Positions 7,249-9,818 of a stretch of DNA of 9,818 bases are shown here, in pieces (the stretch's first letter is position 1; each line of letters starts with the position of its first letter). Made by a program: the position numbers and the translations under genes. The DNA comes from UBA4312 sp040266995. Lineage in GTDB: Bacteria; Bacillota_I; Bacilli_A; Erysipelotrichales; Erysipelotrichaceae. The stretch lies in the NCBI GenBank assembly GCA_040266995.1, contig JAWRHV010000009.1:1-9818 (forward strand), written 5' to 3'. Under the pieces are notes generated by a model, which saw nothing but the letters and a program-made list of their open reading frames with translations, did not search any database and had not been told where the DNA came from.

Positions 7249-7298
7249 AAAAGCTCGAATGCAAGGGATTCCTTGTGATAAGAGCTTTTTGTTTTTTT
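7249..7298 (+). terminator. Rho-independent terminator after the HAD phosphatase gene
   Basis: The outer stem AAAAGCTC (7249-7256) pairs with GAGCTTTT (7282-7289). A second small stem CAAGG/CCTTG (7262-7266 with 7271-7275, loop GATT) lies inside. A T-rich tail runs to 7298. The A-rich left arm could also stop transcripts from the opposite strand, although no opposing gene is seen. Confidence 0.85.
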
Positions 7299-7558
7299 GG
7301 GGTCTAAATTTAAATTATTTGGGTATATGAATATATGACCAAGATGTACTATATAAGTAGTAAGTCTCTCATCCATTTCTTTTTCGTGTAATAAGGGTTC
7401 AAGAGTCAGGAAAATTTTTTGCAATAAAAATAAAACTGAATAATCATGAGTTTGTTTTCCTTATTCTGTATAGTAAATACAAAGTTGATTAAAACTAAAT
7501 TATGGAGATGTGCCAGTATGAGATTAGAAACACTATGAGATATAAAGGAGTGAATGAA
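7299..7558. other. AT-rich intergenic region before the secreted-protein gene
   Basis: About 260 bases with no convincing gene on either strand. It is clearly AT-richer than the metabolic genes to the left. I looked for a promoter: TTGCAA at 7419-7424 and a TATAGT at 7469-7474 are present, but neither has a well-spaced partner. A 7-bp inverted repeat AGGAAAA/TTTTCCT (7408-7414 with 7455-7461) is separated by 40 bases. Nothing resembles a known riboswitch or tRNA by eye. The promoter of the following gene is presumably here. Confidence 0.5.
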
Positions 7559-8074
7559 ATGCGAATTAAGTCAATTGCAAAAAAAAGCATCAGTGTACTA
7601 ACGGTTATATTATTGATGATATGGGTAATGAATCCAATCCAGGCAGCAACCGGAAGAAAACTTATAACAAAAACGATTAGTGGTTCGTATTATACTAGTA
7701 ATAGTATAAGCTATTCTATTAATGTGACAGCAGGAATTAGTTATACTAATAATGTGATATACAGTATTTCAAATCTATCTTTCAGTAACATTTATATCAC
7801 GACAACGATTCCGACAAATACAGGGAATGTTGTACCACGTCAGATTAGTAAAAGTTATTCAGGAACCACTGCAACATATGTAGTGCAAGTAACTAGAACG
7901 GCGCAAGGTGTATATACGGATAAAGTTAATTATACAATATATTACACAATATATGACTATGGAAGTCCTTATAGCTTGGGAAATGGAAATGAAAACACCA
8001 CAGTAAATAACGAAGCAAGTATAGATGTAAAAATTGAGATGAGCGAGCCATATGATATACAATATTTTGAATAA
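7559..8074 (+). CDS. Small secreted protein of unknown function, Ser/Thr/Tyr/Asn-rich
   Basis: 171 residues, not recognised. Residues 1-29 form a classical signal peptide: basic start MRIKSIAKK, hydrophobic core SVLTVILLMIWVM, and a probable signal peptidase I site after Ala29 in 'NPIQA-ATG'. There is no lipobox, sortase motif or further membrane segment, so the mature protein (about 142 residues) should be released or held non-covalently. The mature part is rich in Ser, Thr, Tyr, Asn and Ile in alternating patterns ('SISYSINVTAG', 'VIYSISNLSFSNIYI'), suggesting an all-beta fold; a 'YTIY' pair is repeated back to back at 125-132. ATG 7559 is chosen because AAAGGAG (7544-7550) lies eight bases upstream and the signal peptide begins there; an in-frame ATG at 7502 lacks a ribosome binding site. 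GC is about 33% by hand count of 7621-8040. The downstream small gene starts 30 bases later, likely co-transcribed. Confidence 0.75.
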   Translation: MRIKSIAKKSISVLTVILLMIWVMNPIQAATGRKLITKTISGSYYTSNSISYSINVTAGISYTNNVIYSISNLSFSNIYITTTIPTNTGNVVPRQISKSYSGTTATYVVQVTRTAQGVYTDKVNYTIYYTIYDYGSPYSLGNGNENTTVNNEASIDVKIEMSEPYDIQYFE

Positions 8075-8104
8075 CTTAGATATGAAGAAAGAGGTTCTCA
8101 GACA

Positions 8105-8443
8105 ATGGATAATGTATTAATCAATGAGCAGGGGCAGCTGGTCATAAATAAAGGATCGCAAGGGACCTATTCCTTGGATGAGATAGAAGAGTGTACGATA
8201 CAATTTGAAGATGCGCATTTTAAAGGAAAATCAAAACCTTTTAGCCATGTCATCTATGATGCATGGGTACAAACCGGATGGTTGCGACCACCAGCTTGCT
8301 ATATTGGATTGATCATAAAGCTTAAAAATAAAGAAACGGTCTATGCCTATATATCAAATCATAAAGTACGCTACGGAACAAAAGAATATGATGAGGATAA
8401 AAGAATTGCAAAAAAAATAAAAAAGAAAATAGATATGAATTAA
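8105..8443 (+). CDS. Small cytosolic protein of unknown function (possible PH-like beta domain)
   Basis: 112 residues; I do not recognise a named family. There is no signal peptide or membrane segment. The sequence reads as a series of short beta strands ('QLVINKGSQGTYSLDEIEECTIQFED', split by turns), a 'FKGKSKPFSHVIYDAW' segment, then 'CYIGLIIKLKNKETVYAYIS', and ends in a basic helix 'RIAKKIKKKIDM'. A beta-rich body plus one C-terminal helix resembles small bacterial PH-like domains, but this is inference only. The ATG has an acceptable ribosome binding site, AAAGAGG (8088-8094), ten bases upstream. It follows the secreted-protein gene by 30 bases with no terminator between, so the two are probably one transcript. 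It is closed by the hairpin at 8461-8485. Base composition is again AT-rich. Confidence 0.7.
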   Translation: MDNVLINEQGQLVINKGSQGTYSLDEIEECTIQFEDAHFKGKSKPFSHVIYDAWVQTGWLRPPACYIGLIIKLKNKETVYAYISNHKVRYGTKEYDEDKRIAKKIKKKIDMN

Positions 8444-8460
8444 AATACATATTTGACAAT

Positions 8461-8485
8461 AAAAAGCGGGAAACTCCCGCTTTTT
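8461..8485. terminator. Strong, symmetrical hairpin terminator between the small genes and the rRNA operon
   Basis: AAAAAGCGGGA (8461-8471) pairs perfectly with TCCCGCTTTTT (8475-8485), leaving a three-base loop AAC. The G/C-rich centre with an A-run on the left and a T-run on the right makes it a potential terminator on both strands. It ends 17 bases after the stop of the small gene and insulates it from the rRNA promoter. Confidence 0.9.
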
Positions 8486-8550
8486 AAATGAGAAAGGACG
8501 GAAAGAAAGGGGTTACAAATTATATTTAATAATAGATAAATAAATATATG

Positions 8551-8602
8551 AAAAAAAATAAAAAAAATAGTTGAAAAGTATATCGATATTTGATAGTATA
8601 AG
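8551..8602 (+). promoter_or_regulatory. rRNA operon promoter with UP element
   Basis: A -35 box TTGAAA (8571-8576) is followed after 17 bases by TAGTAT (8594-8599), which is preceded by TG one base away (TGATAGTAT, an extended -10 pattern). An alternative -10 is TATAAG (8597-8602) at 20-bp spacing, which is less likely. Directly upstream, 8551-8570 is almost pure A with single T/G, a typical UP element that would bind the alpha subunit of RNA polymerase. Initiation is expected near G8604-G8606. More than one tandem promoter is common for rRNA operons; TTACAA at 8513 has no good -10 partner. Confidence 0.65.
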
Positions 8603-8630
8603 TGAGCGCTCGGGCGAGAGCCTGGGGGCA

Positions 8631-8650
8631 CGGTCTTTGAAAACTGGATA
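8631..8650 (+). promoter_or_regulatory. boxA-like antitermination element in the rRNA leader
   Basis: GGTCTTTGAAAACTGGATAG is the motif commonly found ahead of 16S and 23S genes in Firmicutes; its core resembles the NusB/S10-binding boxA (TGCTCTTTA). It lies in the leader RNA about 25 bases after the predicted transcription start and 70 bases before 16S. Confidence 0.6.
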
Positions 8651-8691
8651 GAAATTAACCAAGAAACACGTCAATTTAAAAAAGGAAAAAC

Positions 8692-8708
8692 GATGTCAGA
8701 GAGACATC
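8692..8708 (+). other. Short leader hairpin just upstream of 16S rRNA
   Basis: GATGTC (8692-8697) and GACATC (8703-8708) form a perfect 6-bp stem with loop AGAGA. It lies 11 bases ahead of the mature 16S 5' end and may guide leader folding or processing. The long precursor stem that brackets 16S cannot be tested because the 3' flank is outside the window. Confidence 0.45.
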
Positions 8709-8719
8709 TGAGCTAAAAT

Positions 8720-9818
<1,099 letters not shown>

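Noticed and set aside
7158..7424. Open frame on the minus strand starting MQKIFLTLEPLLHEKEM
   Set aside because: No ribosome binding site upstream on that strand, it runs through the HAD terminator into the coding part of the HAD gene, and its later residues look like random reverse translation.
7502..7558. In-frame upstream start for the secreted protein
   Set aside because: No ribosome binding site precedes it, and it would put 19 polar residues before the signal peptide.
8453..8458. Perfect TTGACA -35 hexamer
   Set aside because: The -10 position at 17 bp falls inside the GC-rich terminator arm (CCCGCT), so no promoter can be proposed.
8440..8631. Minus-strand open frame over the rRNA promoter region
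   Set aside because: It is an AT-rich chance frame crossing a strong hairpin terminator and the rRNA promoter, with a low-complexity Phe/Ile-rich translation.

Overview
The window looks like chromosomal DNA of a low-to-medium GC Gram-positive bacterium, most likely of the class Erysipelotrichia. The main evidence is the partial 16S rRNA gene at the right end, which carries the 'GAATTTTCGTCAATG' and 'GAACGAGCAATGCCGCGTGAG' stretches I associate with Erysipelotrichaceae. Strong AAGGAG-type ribosome binding sites, U-tailed terminators and the Firmicutes-like rRNA leader agree. Genus cannot be fixed by eye. Every gene lies on the + strand.

Layout, left to right, in five blocks separated by hairpin terminators. 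(1) 1-3495 is a sugar-use operon: a LacI-family repressor cut by the window edge (ligand-binding part only), malQ (4-alpha-glucanotransferase) and an MsmK/UgpC-type sugar-importer ATPase. They are separated by only 13 and 17 bases and end at the terminator 3504-3537. (2) 3574-6361 holds a cytosolic GH5 beta-glycosidase, a stand-alone BAAT/acyl-CoA-thioesterase-type alpha/beta hydrolase and a short CinA-like protein. The last two overlap by ATGA. The block ends at the terminator 6360-6382. (3) 6427-7248 is a single Cof-type HAD phosphatase with its own promoter and a terminator at 7249-7298. (4) After an AT-rich gap of about 260 bases comes a small AT-rich pair, 7559-8443. It encodes a secreted Ser/Thr/Tyr/Asn-rich protein of unknown function and a 112-residue unrecognised cytosolic protein, and ends at an 11-bp hairpin, 8461-8485. 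(5) A ribosomal RNA operon begins: A-tract UP element, promoter, boxA-like antiterminator, leader hairpin, and 16S rRNA running off the right edge.

Blocks 1 and 2 fit intracellular breakdown of imported oligosaccharides. The repressor senses a sugar, MalQ rearranges maltodextrins, the ATPase powers one or more importers encoded elsewhere (no permease or binding protein is present here), and the GH5 enzyme hydrolyses imported beta-glucosides or short beta-glucans. The hydrolase, CinA-like protein and HAD phosphatase look like housekeeping or metabolite-repair enzymes.

I do not see a clearly new multi-gene system. The most unusual items are the uncharacterised secreted/cytosolic gene pair next to the rRNA operon, the CinA protein lacking its deamidase half and coupled to a lone BAAT-type hydrolase, and the six-lysine insert in the sugar ATPase.
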